A DNA stretch of 64,000 nucleotides from G963663315 sp965231905 (GTDB taxonomy: Bacteria > Pseudomonadota > Gammaproteobacteria > Arenicellales > Poriferihabitantaceae): contig CBDDOO010000001.1 of the NCBI GenBank assembly GCA_965231905.1, positions 1,178,001 to 1,242,000 of the forward strand, read 5' to 3'. Within the stretch, counting starts at the first letter, position 1, and each line of letters starts with the position of its first letter. Shown in pieces: positions 8,227 to 16,921 of this stretch. The notes below the pieces were generated by a model. That model searched no databases and was not told the origin of the DNA. It saw only the letters and a program-made list of their open reading frames with translations. Both the position numbers and the translations under genes were made by a program.

Positions 8227-9228
8227 CTACGAGCGGTTCCAGGGCAGGCGGAGGATGCCGAACTCTCCGATCAACAGTACGTTACCGTCGGCCAGTGGCA
8301 ACGCGGTCGAGATGCCCTGGCGGGATGGCAGTTGTTCCAGCGATACGCTGCGCCCATTGTCCATACTGGTGAGCAGGGTTCCTTCCAGGCCAGTGATCAG
8401 CAGGGCGCCGGATTGCAGTTGCACGGCGCTGGTCAGAGCAGCGGTGGTGGCGGTCGGTATCTGTATCCAGTTTTCGCCATCATCCATGGAGCGGAACAGA
8501 TGCCCGCGGATTCCCAGCAACAGTAACTGTTCATCCGCCAGCGCAAGAGCGCCGAACCATGAACCGGTGTAGGGAGAAGGCAGTTCCCGCCAGTTGTCTC
8601 CGCCGTCATCGGAACGATAGATCACTCCTGATTCAGCGGCAATGAAAAGCTGGCGCCGCGTAACCGGCAGCAGTGCGTTCAGGTGAAAGTCATCCTCGCT
8701 GATGGTGCGTGAAGTCCAAGTATCGCCACCATCTTCAGTAGCCAGGAAATAGCCGTAGGCGCCGATTGCAAAGCCGGTACGCGCGTCCCGGAACCAGATA
8801 TCCAGCAAGGGGCGCTCTTCTTCGGGCGCATGGTGCACCAGTCGCCAGCTGTCTCCGCCGTCCCGGGTACGCAGGATTACGGCATCGTGACCGACCGCCC
8901 AGCCGGTTTGTTGGTCGTGCATGTGTACGGCGGTCAGCAGAACATGGACAGGCGCCTGCGCCAATTTCCAGCTTACGCCGTTGTCCATAGAGATCAGGAT
9001 GTGGCCCCGTTCGCCGACTACCACCAGGCGTGAACCGGCGGCGGCGGCGTCCAGCAGCAGTAAACGGCTTGCCAGGGGTGAGTGCGGAATTGCCGGCTCA
9101 GCCGCGCCGATGTCCGCTATTGATAACTGTAGCGACAGACACGAGACCAGTACCAGCGAGATTGCGCTTCGGCCCGGGCTCCATAATGCCATGCGGGACA
9201 GATGATGGTAATTAACGCAGGCCCTCAC
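8227..9228 (-). CDS. YCF48/HCF136-like beta-propeller, exported
   Basis: The protein is 333 residues from a GTG at 9226-9228, or 321 from the ATG at 9190-9192, which gives a cleaner signal peptide (start MALWSPGRSAISLVLVSC, likely cleavage after AADIGAA-like Ala residues around position 45). The mature part is a run of short blades with S-x-D-x-G-x-x-W motifs: SMDNGVSWKL, TRDGGDSWRL, TEDGGDTWTS, SDDGGDNWRE, SMDDGENWIQ and SMDNGRS. These are the BNR/YCF48 repeats of photosystem II assembly factor HCF136 and its non-photosynthetic relatives. The reading frame from GTG overlaps the end of the DUF1329 gene by 17 bp, suggesting coupled translation. It is probably an assembly or substrate-binding partner in the periplasm; that role is inferred from context. 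Confidence 0.85.
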   Translation of the reverse strand: MRACVNYHHLSRMALWSPGRSAISLVLVSCLSLQLSIADIGAAEPAIPHSPLASRLLLLDAAAAGSRLVVVGERGHILISMDNGVSWKLAQAPVHVLLTAVHMHDQQTGWAVGHDAVILRTRDGGDSWRLVHHAPEEERPLLDIWFRDARTGFAIGAYGYFLATEDGGDTWTSRTISEDDFHLNALLPVTRRQLFIAAESGVIYRSDDGGDNWRELPSPYTGSWFGALALADEQLLLLGIRGHLFRSMDDGENWIQIPTATTAALTSAVQLQSGALLITGLEGTLLTSMDNGRSVSLEQLPSRQGISTALPLADGNVLLIGEFGILRLPWNRS

Positions 9229-10573
9229 GACGCAGGGCTCCCGGAGTGAAATCCCGGCTGGTCACCTCGACATCCCAGGCGCACATGTCATACTCATTGT
9301 TGAGGCCGAGCGCCAGATAACGTCCCGCTTGCAGGTCGGTGTGTACTTCCAGAGTCAGCCAGGTCAGTGGTTTCTGATAATAGTTGATAACATGGCCCTC
9401 TGATACTCTCCAGAGCTGGTCCCGATTGTCGTATATGTCGGCCAGCAGAATATGCCAGGAGTCCTCATCCACATACAGGGTGCGACGCTTGTAGATATGT
9501 GTGGCGCCCTCTTTCAGGGTCGCTTCGACCACCCATACCCGATGCAGTTCGTAACGCAGATTTTCCGGGTTGACATGCAGCGGTTGGAGGATGTCGGAGA
9601 AGGACAGTTCATCGCTGTGCAGCTTGTAGGAATTATAGGGCACATACATTTCGCGCTTGCCAAGCAGTTTCCAGTCATAGCGGTCCACCGCTCCATTGTA
9701 CATGTCGTACTGGTCGGAAGTGCGTAGCCCGTCGCTGGTGGTGCCCGGATTATCATAGGCGATATTCGGAGCCCGCCGCACCCGCCGCTGACCAGGGTTG
9801 TATGTCCAGGCCCGGCGCGGCTCGCGCAACTGGTTCATGGTTTCGTGTACCAGCAGGATGTCGCCCGCCAGTCGGGCCGGGGCCAATACTTTCTGTTTGA
9901 ACAGAAACGTGGTGTTGTCCAGTTGTTCCGTTGTCATGCCGGGCAGTGAGTAACGCAGTTCGATCTCCAGTCCGTACTTCACCATGGTATAGTCGCCGCT
10001 CCGGGTTACCGCCGCCTGACCGGTGACACATTCAACCGTTTCACCGCGGTAACGCAGCAGGTGATTCCAGATCACTTCCTCCCCGTTTCCCGGAATTGGA
10101 AAAGGGATGCCGACTGCCGCGCCTTCCACCCCGTTGCCATTGTCAACCAGTCTGGCGGTTGCGGCAATCTCTCGGGTGGCGTCATAGATGCGTTGCGGTA
10201 CGGCCGCGCTGCGTCGGGTTGGGTAGACCGGAAGGTAGAGTGTCGGGTAAGTTTCCAGCATGCGCTGGAGGCCCACGGAGAGGCGGTCACGATGCTGGTC
10301 CAGGTTATCCTGATTGATGATAAACAGCGGTTCGTCATCCGCGTACGGGTCACGATGATGGTCGCCGCGGACATAACCGGGCGGTGGGGTGGTGATGCCG
10401 CCGGTCCAGGCCGGGATCGTGCCTTCGGCGTTGCCGGCCTGTTCCGCCCCGAGGGGAGTCAGGTCCTTGCCCAGCCGGTCAATCTGGTCACTGCTTATCC
10501 CGGCGTGCGCCAGGGGGGGCAGCATGCACCCGAAGACGAGCGCCGCGCGGAAAATGAGTATGATTCTTTTCAT
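9212..10573 (-). CDS. DUF1329 family periplasmic/outer-membrane protein
   Basis: The 453-residue protein begins with a signal peptide (MKRIILIFRAALVFGCMLPP, cleavage near AHA-GIS) and continues with LGKDLTPLGAEQAGNAEGTI PAWTGGI, the DUF1329 signature, and a C-terminal region rich in Tyr and Trp with DEDSWHILLADIYDNRDQLW. The fold is predicted to resemble LolB/LolA-type lipid-binding barrels; function is not established. It sits 11 nt after the DUF1302 gene and its end overlaps the YCF48 gene. The DUF1302/DUF1329/YCF48/MMPL combination recurs in many gamma- and betaproteobacteria, so the four products most likely work together at the envelope. Confidence 0.85.
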   Translation of the reverse strand: MKRIILIFRAALVFGCMLPPLAHAGISSDQIDRLGKDLTPLGAEQAGNAEGTIPAWTGGITTPPPGYVRGDHHRDPYADDEPLFIINQDNLDQHRDRLSVGLQRMLETYPTLYLPVYPTRRSAAVPQRIYDATREIAATARLVDNGNGVEGAAVGIPFPIPGNGEEVIWNHLLRYRGETVECVTGQAAVTRSGDYTMVKYGLEIELRYSLPGMTTEQLDNTTFLFKQKVLAPARLAGDILLVHETMNQLREPRRAWTYNPGQRRVRRAPNIAYDNPGTTSDGLRTSDQYDMYNGAVDRYDWKLLGKREMYVPYNSYKLHSDELSFSDILQPLHVNPENLRYELHRVWVVEATLKEGATHIYKRRTLYVDEDSWHILLADIYDNRDQLWRVSEGHVINYYQKPLTWLTLEVHTDLQAGRYLALGLNNEYDMCAWDVEVTSRDFTPGALRREGLR

Positions 10574-10584
10574 GGCGGTCGGCC

Positions 10585-12630
10585 TCAGAAGGAGTATTTG
10601 AGGGAGGCGGTTACAAAGTCGCGGTCACTCAGCAAGTTGGTATCGCCGGTTTGCAGGGTATAGCTGACATCTCCCTGCCAGCGATTCAGATAGCCCACGC
10701 CCACCCCTAAAGTGACTACCTGGCGCCGCGCCAGGAAAGCTCCACCGGGAGTTGGACTGTTGCCGCTGATGTCATGCTGCCACTGCAGGTAAGGAGTGAG
10801 CCGCGCGGCGCCGACGGCGTTATTGTAATTGAGCAGTATGGCTGCCCGATACCCAACGGAGGTGGGGTCGGCCAGTTCTGCGCCGATACCGAGGCTGTCC
10901 AGCGGCGTTGTCATTCGGTCCGGCAGGTCGTGCACATGCATCACCGCCGCTTCCGCGATTACCGTCGCGGTGTCCGCTCCCAGGGTGGAGCCGAATAATT
11001 TGGTCGCAGTGACCTGAAACTGACTGACATCGCGTTCGACATAACCCTGTACGGGCTTGTCAAGACGGCGTTCCAAAGCGGCAAGCGCTGCCTGTAACCG
11101 GCCAACAGTGACGAGGTCGCCTGTTGCGGCCGCGGCCTGGATCCGGGCTCCGAGTTGCAGAGATCCGATGATGGGTTCGAGTCCTTCTGTCAGCAGGGAC
11201 TCCTCTGTTCTTTGTAGTGGCGCATCAAAGTGGAAGGTATATTCGCCCTGCAATGCCCATCCCGAATCCGCGTGGACTGTATTGAAGCTAAGCCCCATGC
11301 TCTGGACATCTTCAGGATATTCGGCGTAGTAGTGCGCGGCTTTGGAATAGCGATCAATTGCAAGGATGCTGGCGATTCCGGCGGTTTGCCCGGCAACTCC
11401 TTCATTCAAAGCCTTTAGCTGCGTGGCGTCCAGGCCGGCGAGAAATTGACCCAGTTGCGCATCCGAACAGAGGGCCGGGAGGCGCAGAGACTGTGTGCAA
11501 GCCGATTTGGAAAAGGTATTGGCAATCGGACCTGTGGGGTCGCTGGCCGCGGCGGCCGCGGTGCGCCCCGCATCGTAGCCCGTCCGCCGGGGAATTGCGC
11601 TGATGAATGGCAGGTGGCTATGATGATTGATGAAATAAAGCCCGAATTCCGTGTCGTTCAGTGTTTGTGCGAAGTAGCGCATTGCAAGTCCCCATTGACC
11701 GGAATCGTCCGGTTCCCTGTCCGGGCCGCGAGGCACTCCCAGAAATTTGGGGTCATGCAGTGGTTGGGCCGGCAACCCCGCCGGAACCAGGGCGCCGTTG
11801 ATGGCCGGGGTGAGCGCTCCGAATCCTCCACCCATATCTGTTGTCGCGCCATCCAGAGAGCCGCCGGAAAGGAAGGCTGTGTCCCCGCCGGGGCCGAAAT
11901 AATCATTCGTGGAAAAATAGGTGCCGGGCGCGTCCGCTTCCGTGTTGTCCCATTGCAACTGGTAAAAACCTTCCAGCGTCAGTTTGTCGGTTGGCGCTAC
12001 GGATGCCGAGAGCATGGAGACCGGCGTCAGCCCCTCCCGCAGTTCCGCGCCCGGCGTACGGAGCTTGGTGACATCAAACGGGTTGATGACATTGATGCCG
12101 CCCTGGATGAAGGTGCTTTCCCCCCAGTTGAGCACATGTTTGCCCAGACGTACAGCTACCGGTGTTTCATCAATATCGAATGTATTGGTGATATACAGAT
12201 CCAGTAGCTCAATGTCATCGCCCGCCACATCCTTCGCGTCTTCGGATAATGGTTTATGCTGGCGTGTTCCATTCTTGTTCTCGAAGTCCAGGAACCCGGT
12301 GAAACGGGTGAAGAAGCCGAAATTCCGATAGTTCAGTTCCAGTTCGCTGGTGAATTTCGAGGTGTTGCTGACCACGCCGCGGCCATAGTTGCGGGTCCCG
12401 TCGTCGGCGTTGATACTGGCTTTACTGTAGTCGGGGTCGGCAACGCGAAAGGTGAGACCGTGAGAAAGAGTCGTGTCAAAGCTGCCTGACCACTCTGTGC
12501 CGCCAATCTCGGCTGCCTGTACCGGAGGCAATGAGTATAACGTCCAGCCATACAGGCACGCGCCCGCCAGCAGGGATGGTATCAAAAACCCGGTTCGACG
12601 AATAGAACAGCCTGGTGTCTGGTGAGTCAT
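10585..12630 (-). CDS. DUF1302 family outer-membrane protein
   Basis: The frame stays open up to 12726, inside the flanking insertion sequence, but the start is set at the ATG at 12628-12630 because a GGGGAAG ribosome binding site lies just before it and a signal peptide follows (MTHQTPGCSIRRTGFLIPSL, ending near VQAAEI). That gives 681 residues. The mature part has DUF1302 features: SFDTTLSHGLTFRVADPD, GKHVLNWGESTFIQGGINVI NPFD, and a C-terminus ending in FVTASLKYSF with the terminal Phe of outer-membrane beta-barrels. It is the first gene of the four-gene envelope cluster. It probably forms the outer-membrane part for whatever the MMPL protein exports; no substrate is known from sequence. 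Confidence 0.85.
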   Translation of the reverse strand: MTHQTPGCSIRRTGFLIPSLLAGACLYGWTLYSLPPVQAAEIGGTEWSGSFDTTLSHGLTFRVADPDYSKASINADDGTRNYGRGVVSNTSKFTSELELNYRNFGFFTRFTGFLDFENKNGTRQHKPLSEDAKDVAGDDIELLDLYITNTFDIDETPVAVRLGKHVLNWGESTFIQGGINVINPFDVTKLRTPGAELREGLTPVSMLSASVAPTDKLTLEGFYQLQWDNTEADAPGTYFSTNDYFGPGGDTAFLSGGSLDGATTDMGGGFGALTPAINGALVPAGLPAQPLHDPKFLGVPRGPDREPDDSGQWGLAMRYFAQTLNDTEFGLYFINHHSHLPFISAIPRRTGYDAGRTAAAAASDPTGPIANTFSKSACTQSLRLPALCSDAQLGQFLAGLDATQLKALNEGVAGQTAGIASILAIDRYSKAAHYYAEYPEDVQSMGLSFNTVHADSGWALQGEYTFHFDAPLQRTEESLLTEGLEPIIGSLQLGARIQAAAATGDLVTVGRLQAALAALERRLDKPVQGYVERDVSQFQVTATKLFGSTLGADTATVIAEAAVMHVHDLPDRMTTPLDSLGIGAELADPTSVGYRAAILLNYNNAVGAARLTPYLQWQHDISGNSPTPGGAFLARRQVVTLGVGVGYLNRWQGDVSYTLQTGDTNLLSDRDFVTASLKYSF

Positions 12631-12663
12631 GAGCTTCCCCGAACATATTGCAGTGATGGGCAG

Positions 12664-12691
12664 TTTATACAGAATTACAGGAATAATGCAA
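12664..12691 (-). promoter_or_regulatory. Predicted promoter of the DUF1302 cluster
   Basis: Read on the minus strand, TTGCAT (12691-12686) and TATAAA (12669-12664) are separated by 16 bp. Transcription would start near 12657, about 27 nt before the DUF1302 start codon. The left copy of the IS4-family target duplication ends 3 bp upstream of this -35 box, so any upstream activator site has been displaced by 1.4 kb. Confidence 0.5.
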
Positions 12692-12694
12692 TAC

Positions 12695-12703
12695 ATAAGC
12701 GAT
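12695..12703 (+). repeat. 9-bp target-site duplication, left copy
   Basis: ATAAGCGAT here is repeated at 14130-14138, on the far side of the element. Nine bp is a normal duplication length for IS4-family elements such as IS10 and IS50. Confidence 0.85.
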
Positions 12704-14129
12704 CTAGGGTCTCCCCATTTTTTCATGTAAGGATTGGCGTGAGCCGCCCGTTGTGGATGAACAGGTCAGCTTGTATGGGCGGCGGGCGTTTGGGTTTTCT
12801 CCACCAATCATAAAAAAGGGTTTTGGCGTCGGCAAACAACGCCTGCCAACCGGATAACAGCGTGTAGAACGGGAAAACCAGGGGTTTGTGACTCTTTTGC
12901 CGCTGGGCCTTGTCGATCAACCGACTCCCCTGATTCTGGTGACAGGCCAGCAATCCCCAGGCTAACGTCGCCAGCGCAACCAGATTCTGCAAGGTCGTCA
13001 ATTTCCTCGCCTGTACCCGCTCCAATCCGAATCCCTGCTTGCTGAACCGATACCCTTCCTCACAGGCCCAACGACCCATGTACGATTGAATCAGACGCTC
13101 TCCTTGCAACCGACCCCGTATCCGCTCGGTACTGACCAATACCATCGGTTGCTGTTTGCCATGACGCACCACAACCATCGACAACGGCGTATCCAGATGA
13201 TCTTTCAAGAATACCGTAGTGATGCCAAAACGTACCGATTCCCGGTGTTCCTTCTTCAACTGACCCCGGTGTTTAAGGGGTAACCGACGCGCAATCTGTT
13301 GCGCCGTCCTCTTCGACCCTCTCCACAACCAGTGACGCTGATTGGCCGCCGGCGCCAGAATCTTCCAATCCCCCTGAATCCAGAAATCCCATAACACCCC
13401 CCGGTCTCCGCCCCGGTCTATTACCCATAACGGACGACTCTCCAAACTCCCCTGTACCCGCTCCATGACATTCACAATGTCCCGATTCTCGCTCTTGTAG
13501 GAACCTCGAACCGATGACAGCAACCGGGTCAGCAGAGGAAATGTATGACCACTGACCAAACAGCGAGCCACCACACTCAATAACGGATAACCCTTCACAA
13601 TATCCCCCTGGTCTCCATCCCGTACCCGACATAACCCTTCGCTGGCGCTACTGCCTTCCCGATTCAAATCTCCCGGATCAATCGCGACCACCATATCTCC
13701 CGTCACATGTCCTGACATCTTCTCCAGTAAACGATCTTCCGCCTCCCATGCAATCTCGCCATGTTTCCCCAACATCCGCGATAACCGCTTCATCGTATGA
13801 TGCAGACCAGTCGGCTCCTTCAAACTCCGGCCAATCCTGGATAACTGCAAACTCCCACTGCTTAATATGCCCACCATGACCTCCGCCATCAGCTTGGCTA
13901 CCGGCTGGCTGATGACTTCACTCGATTGATTCACACAATCCGTAATTCGGACTTTCCATTTGGTGCGTTCCCGGCTATCATTCATCATCAGAGTTCTCTT
14001 TTGGGTTCAGTAGTTTATGGTAAAACCATTGTACCAGAAGCAGAACTCTGATCCCATCCAATATCCCCCTTTTCTACAACCTTTTCAACCGCTTATATAA
14101 CCCTCAAATAAAAAATGGGGAGACTTTAG
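12704..14129 (-). mobile_element. IS4-family insertion sequence, intact
   Basis: The 1426-bp element has terminal inverted repeats CTAGGGTCTCCCCATTTTTT (left) and, read inward from the right, CTAAAGTCTCCCCATTTTTT: 18 of 20 match. A 9-bp direct repeat flanks it. It carries one transposase gene on the minus strand, which ends 19 bp before the left terminus and points at the DUF1302 cluster, so read-through transcription could reach that operon. It lies between fabI and the DUF1302 gene and interrupts neither. Confidence 0.9.
12723..13988 (-). CDS. IS4-family DDE transposase
   Basis: The 421-residue protein has the IS4-type catalytic plan: first Asp in VVAIDPGDLNRE, second Asp in PLWVIDRGGDRG, and the Glu within RWACEEGYRFSKQGFGLE, which corresponds to the Y-(2)-R-(3)-E-(6)-K signature region. 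The N-terminal part is mostly helical and probably binds the element ends. The frame is uninterrupted. An A/T-rich stretch at about 13990-14060 upstream may hold its promoter. A tail of basic and proline-rich residues (WWRKPKRPPP) ends the protein close to the left inverted repeat. The exact IS4 subgroup is not assigned. Confidence 0.88.
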   Translation of the reverse strand: MMNDSRERTKWKVRITDCVNQSSEVISQPVAKLMAEVMVGILSSGSLQLSRIGRSLKEPTGLHHTMKRLSRMLGKHGEIAWEAEDRLLEKMSGHVTGDMVVAIDPGDLNREGSSASEGLCRVRDGDQGDIVKGYPLLSVVARCLVSGHTFPLLTRLLSSVRGSYKSENRDIVNVMERVQGSLESRPLWVIDRGGDRGVLWDFWIQGDWKILAPAANQRHWLWRGSKRTAQQIARRLPLKHRGQLKKEHRESVRFGITTVFLKDHLDTPLSMVVVRHGKQQPMVLVSTERIRGRLQGERLIQSYMGRWACEEGYRFSKQGFGLERVQARKLTTLQNLVALATLAWGLLACHQNQGSRLIDKAQRQKSHKPLVFPFYTLLSGWQALFADAKTLFYDWWRKPKRPPPIQADLFIHNGRLTPILT

Positions 14130-14138
14130 ATAAGCGAT
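14130..14138 (+). repeat. 9-bp target-site duplication, right copy
   Basis: ATAAGCGAT is identical to 12695-12703 and directly follows the right end of the IS4-family element. Confidence 0.85.
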
Positions 14139-14229
14139 GACAGGAGTTTCCCTTAAGGTTCGGCAGGTTCGTGACCTGACACGGGCGGGCGCACAGAGCT
14201 GTTCCTGCGACGGGGGCTGGATGCCGGAG

Positions 14230-15036
14230 TCAGCCTGCCTGATCTTCCTGTATGAGTTGCCGGCTTATTCCTACGGTGTTGAACCCCCCGTCAACATAGG
14301 TGATTTCTCCGGTGATGCCGGATGCCAGATCAGAGCCCAGGAACGCGGCTGTATTGCCGACTTCCTCGATGGTTACGGCGCGACCGAGGGGGGTTACCTT
14401 CTCGAAGTGTTCCAGCATCTTTTTGAAGTTCTTGATCCCGGCCGCGGCCAGGGTGCGGATCGGTCCGGCTGAAATCCCGTTTACGCGGATGCCTTTTTCC
14501 CCCAGTGACTGGGCCATGTAACGCACGTTGGCCTCCAGGCTGGCTTTGGCCAGCCCCATCACGTTGTAGCCTGGCATGGAGCGAACCGAGCCGATATAAG
14601 TCAATGTCAGCATCGAACCGTTTCTGCCTTTCATCAGCGGCAGCGCCGCCCTGGCCATGGCGGCAAAACTGTAGGAACTGATTTCGTGGGATACCCTGAA
14701 TCCTTGACGGGTCACCGCGTCCAGATAAAGACCTTCCAGTTCTTCCCTGGGAGCGAACGCGATGGAATGAACCAGAATATCCAGTCCATCCCAGGTTTTG
14801 CCAAGCTCAGTGAACAGGTCGTCGATTTGGCGGTCACTGCTGACATCGCAGGGTAATACGATTTCCGACTCAAGCTGTCTGGCCAGATTTTCCACTCTTG
14901 GCCGCATTTTCCCGTTGGGATAGGTGAACGCGAGTGTCGCCCCCTGCCGGTGCATTGCCTGTGCGATCCCCCAGGCAATGGAGCGATTGCTGGCGACCCC
15001 GGCGATGAGCGCCCGTTTACCGGACAGAAAACCCAT
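14230..15036 (-). CDS. fabI: Enoyl-[acyl-carrier-protein] reductase, NADH-type
   Basis: The 268-residue short-chain dehydrogenase reduces trans-2-enoyl-ACP in the last step of each fatty-acid elongation cycle. FabI-type features are the N-terminal cofactor site GKRALIAGVASNRSIAWGIA and the active-site stretch YNVMGLAKASLE, with the Tyr and Lys separated by six residues as in FabI rather than three as in classical SDRs. LVHSIAFAPREEL and GPIRTLAAAGI also match. Length is normal (E. coli 262). A ribosome binding site AGAGGCAAC precedes the ATG. It stands alone on the minus strand, divergent from orn. This is the triclosan and isoniazid-type target enzyme class. Confidence 0.95.
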   Translation of the reverse strand: MGFLSGKRALIAGVASNRSIAWGIAQAMHRQGATLAFTYPNGKMRPRVENLARQLESEIVLPCDVSSDRQIDDLFTELGKTWDGLDILVHSIAFAPREELEGLYLDAVTRQGFRVSHEISSYSFAAMARAALPLMKGRNGSMLTLTYIGSVRSMPGYNVMGLAKASLEANVRYMAQSLGEKGIRVNGISAGPIRTLAAAGIKNFKKMLEHFEKVTPLGRAVTIEEVGNTAAFLGSDLASGITGEITYVDGGFNTVGISRQLIQEDQAG

Positions 15037-15200
15037 TTGTTGCCTCTTTTGTCAAGCTGGTTGATTAAATGGTTACGCGAACTGATTTTAACAGTATTTC
15101 CGATTATTATACTCCGCGATGCCGATCCGACAATGTTATATTCCAGCCATTCGTTAATACATTAATCGTAGTCCCTTTAACTGGAATAGCCAAAAACAAC

Positions 15201-15758
15201 ATGCACCCAAAAAATCTGGTCTGGATTGATCTGGAAATGACCGGGTTGTCGCCTGCGACTGACCGGATTATCGAAATTGCAACTATCATTACCGATTCTC
15301 ATTTGAATATCCTGGAGGAAGGGCCCGTGATCGCGGTTCACCAGCCGTTAAAGCGGCTCGTCGAGATGGACGACTGGAATACAGAAGTCCATACCAGGAG
15401 CGGCCTGGTCAAAAGGGTTCGGGAATCCGGCTTTGATGAACGGCAGGCGGAGCAGGCGACGATTGATTTTATTTGTGGATATGTTCCGGCTAACCGCTCC
15501 CCGCTATGCGGCAACTCAATCTGCCAGGATCGGCGTTTTCTGGCCAATTACATGCCCCGGCTGGAATCCTGGCTGCATTACCGGAACCTGGACGTTTCTT
15601 CGATCAAGGAATTAATGGTGCGTTGGCGTCCCGACCTGAGGGACGGGTTCCGCAAGCGAAATACCCATAAGGCGCTGGATGATATCCGCGAATCAATCGA
15701 GGAACTGAAGTATTACAGGAAGACCTTTCTCAATGTCAGCGAGCCTGACGCTATGTAA
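15201..15758 (+). CDS. orn: Oligoribonuclease
   Basis: The frame is open from 15069, but the ATG at 15201 gives the standard 185-residue protein starting MHPKNLVWIDLEMTGL. DEDDh exonuclease residues are visible: D10 and E12 in WIDLEMTG, the Asp of CGNSICQDRRF, and His and Asp in NTHKALDDIRES. The enzyme degrades 2-5-nt RNAs, including pGpG from cyclic-di-GMP turnover, and is usually essential in gammaproteobacteria. Its end overlaps the end of queG by 8 bp on the other strand; the same pairing of orn with queG is found in other members of the class. Confidence 0.95.
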   Translation: MHPKNLVWIDLEMTGLSPATDRIIEIATIITDSHLNILEEGPVIAVHQPLKRLVEMDDWNTEVHTRSGLVKRVRESGFDERQAEQATIDFICGYVPANRSPLCGNSICQDRRFLANYMPRLESWLHYRNLDVSSIKELMVRWRPDLRDGFRKRNTHKALDDIRESIEELKYYRKTFLNVSEPDAM

Positions 15759-16830
15759 CCGGGGTAACCTTTCCCTGTTCGGTCTGGCGCCGGAGCGCCC
15801 ATTGCACATGCTCGCGAACCAGCTCACAAGAGTCGGATTGCCGGGCCTTCAGTATGTCCCGAACCCGGTCGGACCGCGGGGAATTGCCGAGCGCCACAGC
15901 CACGTTTCTCAACCATCTCCGGTATCCGATTCTGCGAATCGCGGAGCCTTCGGTCTTGTGTTTGAAATCCTGCTCGCTCCAGTTGAACAATTGGCGCAGT
16001 GACGGGTCGTCGAGAGAATGTCGGCTCCTGAAATCCGTCTCGGCGGCCAGCCTGGCGTAACGATTCCACGGGCATACCAGCTGACAATCATCGCAACCAT
16101 AAATCCGGTTGCCTATGGCCTTGCGGAACTTCACTGGAATCGAACCTGCAAGCTCGATGGTCAGGTAGGAAATACAGCGTCTGGCATCCAGTTGCCAGGG
16201 CGCCACAATAGCCCGGGTTGGACAGACATCAATACATGCAGAGCAACTGCCACAGTGTGAACTGACCGGCGGGTCGACCGGCAACGGCAGGTCGGTATAG
16301 AGTTCACCCAGGAAAAACCAGGATCCCTGTTCCCGGTTGATCAGATTAGTATGTTTGCCAAGCCAGCCGTGGCCTGATTTTTCCGCCAGCGCTTTTTCCA
16401 TGACCGGCGCGCTGTCGCAAAAGGCGCGGTAACCGAATGGCCCGACCAGTTCAAAGATTCGGGTCGCCAGTTTTTGCAACCGCTTGCGGATCACTTTATG
16501 GTAATCACGACCAAGAGCATATCGGGAGATATACCCCTTGCTGGCGTCATTCAGGGTCTTTTGCGCTTCCGTCATTGGCTGATTCAGGTAATTCATCCGG
16601 ACCGTAATCACTCTGACAGTCCCTGGAATCAATTGATCGGGCCGGGTTCGTCTCAGGCCATGGGATTTCATATACGTCATTTCCCCGTTAAATCCGTTTG
16701 CCAGCCATCGCTTCAGTCTTTGTTCACATTTCTCCAGATTGATGTCCGATATGGCGACTCCCGAGAATCCGAGTTCAGCGCCCTGGATTTTGATTTGTTC
16801 GGCAAGTTGGTGGAGAGTATGATCATTCAT
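15751..16830 (-). CDS. queG: Epoxyqueuosine reductase
   Basis: The 359-residue enzyme makes the last step of queuosine synthesis, reducing epoxyqueuosine in tRNA with cobalamin. Two [4Fe-4S] sites are visible: C193, C196, C199, C203 (CGSCSACIDVCP) and the later CDDCQLVCPWNR. D139, in RAFCDSAPVMEK, matches the proposed catalytic Asp. KSGHGWLGKHTNLINREQGSW is characteristic. Length is normal (E. coli 379). It is divergent from tsaE with 91 nt between the starts used here. In E. coli nnr lies between queG and tsaE; that gene is missing here. Confidence 0.95.
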   Translation of the reverse strand: MNDHTLHQLAEQIKIQGAELGFSGVAISDINLEKCEQRLKRWLANGFNGEMTYMKSHGLRRTRPDQLIPGTVRVITVRMNYLNQPMTEAQKTLNDASKGYISRYALGRDYHKVIRKRLQKLATRIFELVGPFGYRAFCDSAPVMEKALAEKSGHGWLGKHTNLINREQGSWFFLGELYTDLPLPVDPPVSSHCGSCSACIDVCPTRAIVAPWQLDARRCISYLTIELAGSIPVKFRKAIGNRIYGCDDCQLVCPWNRYARLAAETDFRSRHSLDDPSLRQLFNWSEQDFKHKTEGSAIRRIGYRRWLRNVAVALGNSPRSDRVRDILKARQSDSCELVREHVQWALRRQTEQGKVTPVT

Positions 16831-16921
16831 CCGTGTATTATATTATGAATTCATCTGACCAACTGAAGATGGCGAGATAATCAGCCATGGGATATAACCG
16901 GAAATGTCCGGAAAGAAGAAT

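Noticed and set aside
12631..12726. N-terminal extension of the DUF1302 protein to 12726
   Set aside because: The extra codons run into the inverted repeat of the IS and precede the ribosome binding site and signal peptide; the frame is open by chance.
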